5,741 nt of DNA from Cyclobacteriaceae bacterium (GTDB lineage: Bacteria; Bacteroidota; Bacteroidia; Cytophagales; Cyclobacteriaceae), in NCBI GenBank assembly GCA_019751475.1, contig JAIENH010000478.1, forward strand, positions 1 through 5,741, read 5' to 3'. Every line of letters starts with the position of its first letter. Within the stretch, counting starts at the first letter, position 1. This document shows positions 5,675 through 5,741 of the stretch, one piece after another. The translations under genes and the position numbers were made by a program. The notes beneath the pieces are model-generated. The model ran no database searches. It had not been told where the DNA came from and saw nothing but the letters and a program-made list of their open reading frames with translations.

Positions 5675-5741
5675 GTCCTGAAAAAAGTTTACACAATTTG
5701 GTTAAGAGTCCTGATTCAAATTTACACTTTTTAGTTAGTCC
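5675..5741. repeat. direct-repeat array resembling an insertion-sequence end (runs off the window)
   Basis: Two 20-base units, 5675-5694 and 5708-5727, share 16 of 20 positions, with GTCCTGA at the start and TTTACAC at the end of each. A third GTCC at 5738-5741 suggests another unit. The spacing is 33 then 30 bases. Tandem terminal sites of this sort are seen at ends of some transposable elements, and TTTACAC-like termini occur in several insertion-sequence families, IS256 perhaps among them. No transposase is in the window, so the family cannot be assigned. Confidence 0.45.

Noticed and set aside
5386..5741. Plus-strand frame from ATG 5386 open to the window end (118 codons)
   Set aside because: It is codon-for-codon antisense to the more coding-like minus-strand fragment, passes through two hairpins and the repeat array, and gives an odd F-, C- and R-rich product.

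Overview
The window looks like chromosomal DNA from a member of the Bacteroidota, probably near the Cytophagales. The clues are a large two-FtsX-domain ABC permease of the type common in that phylum, sites resembling the Bacteroidota TAnnTTTG -7 box, little Shine-Dalgarno sequence, and intergenic DNA packed with palindromic repeats. The taxon is inferred from these features, not from a marker gene.

Positions 1-2343 (+) hold nearly all of an ABC-transporter permease whose N-terminus lies off the left edge. It converges on a secreted metal-dependent amidohydrolase (2656-3978, -). Both are intact, GC-richer genes of ordinary type. The 312 bases between them and the 301 bases upstream of the amidohydrolase are composite palindromic repeats. 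Two copies of one repeat lie in opposite orientation on either side of the amidohydrolase gene.

From about 4240 onward the DNA becomes AT-richer and the genes are damaged. A zinc-finger/HNH-like gene (4280-5049, +) is split by a one-base shift in a run of seven T. Five bases later begins a YdeI/DUF1801-type gene that stops after about 45 recognisable residues (5055-5207, +). Facing it is the N-terminal stub of a small unnamed gene (5235-5330, -). Next come a hairpin-rich spacer and the C-terminal end of another unknown gene (5452-5673, -), which is cut where a repeat array resembling the end of an insertion sequence begins (5675-5741).

The left half is therefore ordinary core-type sequence. 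The right half is a decaying accessory mosaic with repeats or mobile-element-like sequence at its breakpoints. No complete novel system is visible. The items most worth checking are the frameshifted HNH-like gene, the apparent deletion scar between two facing truncated genes, and the repeat families that recur at these sites.
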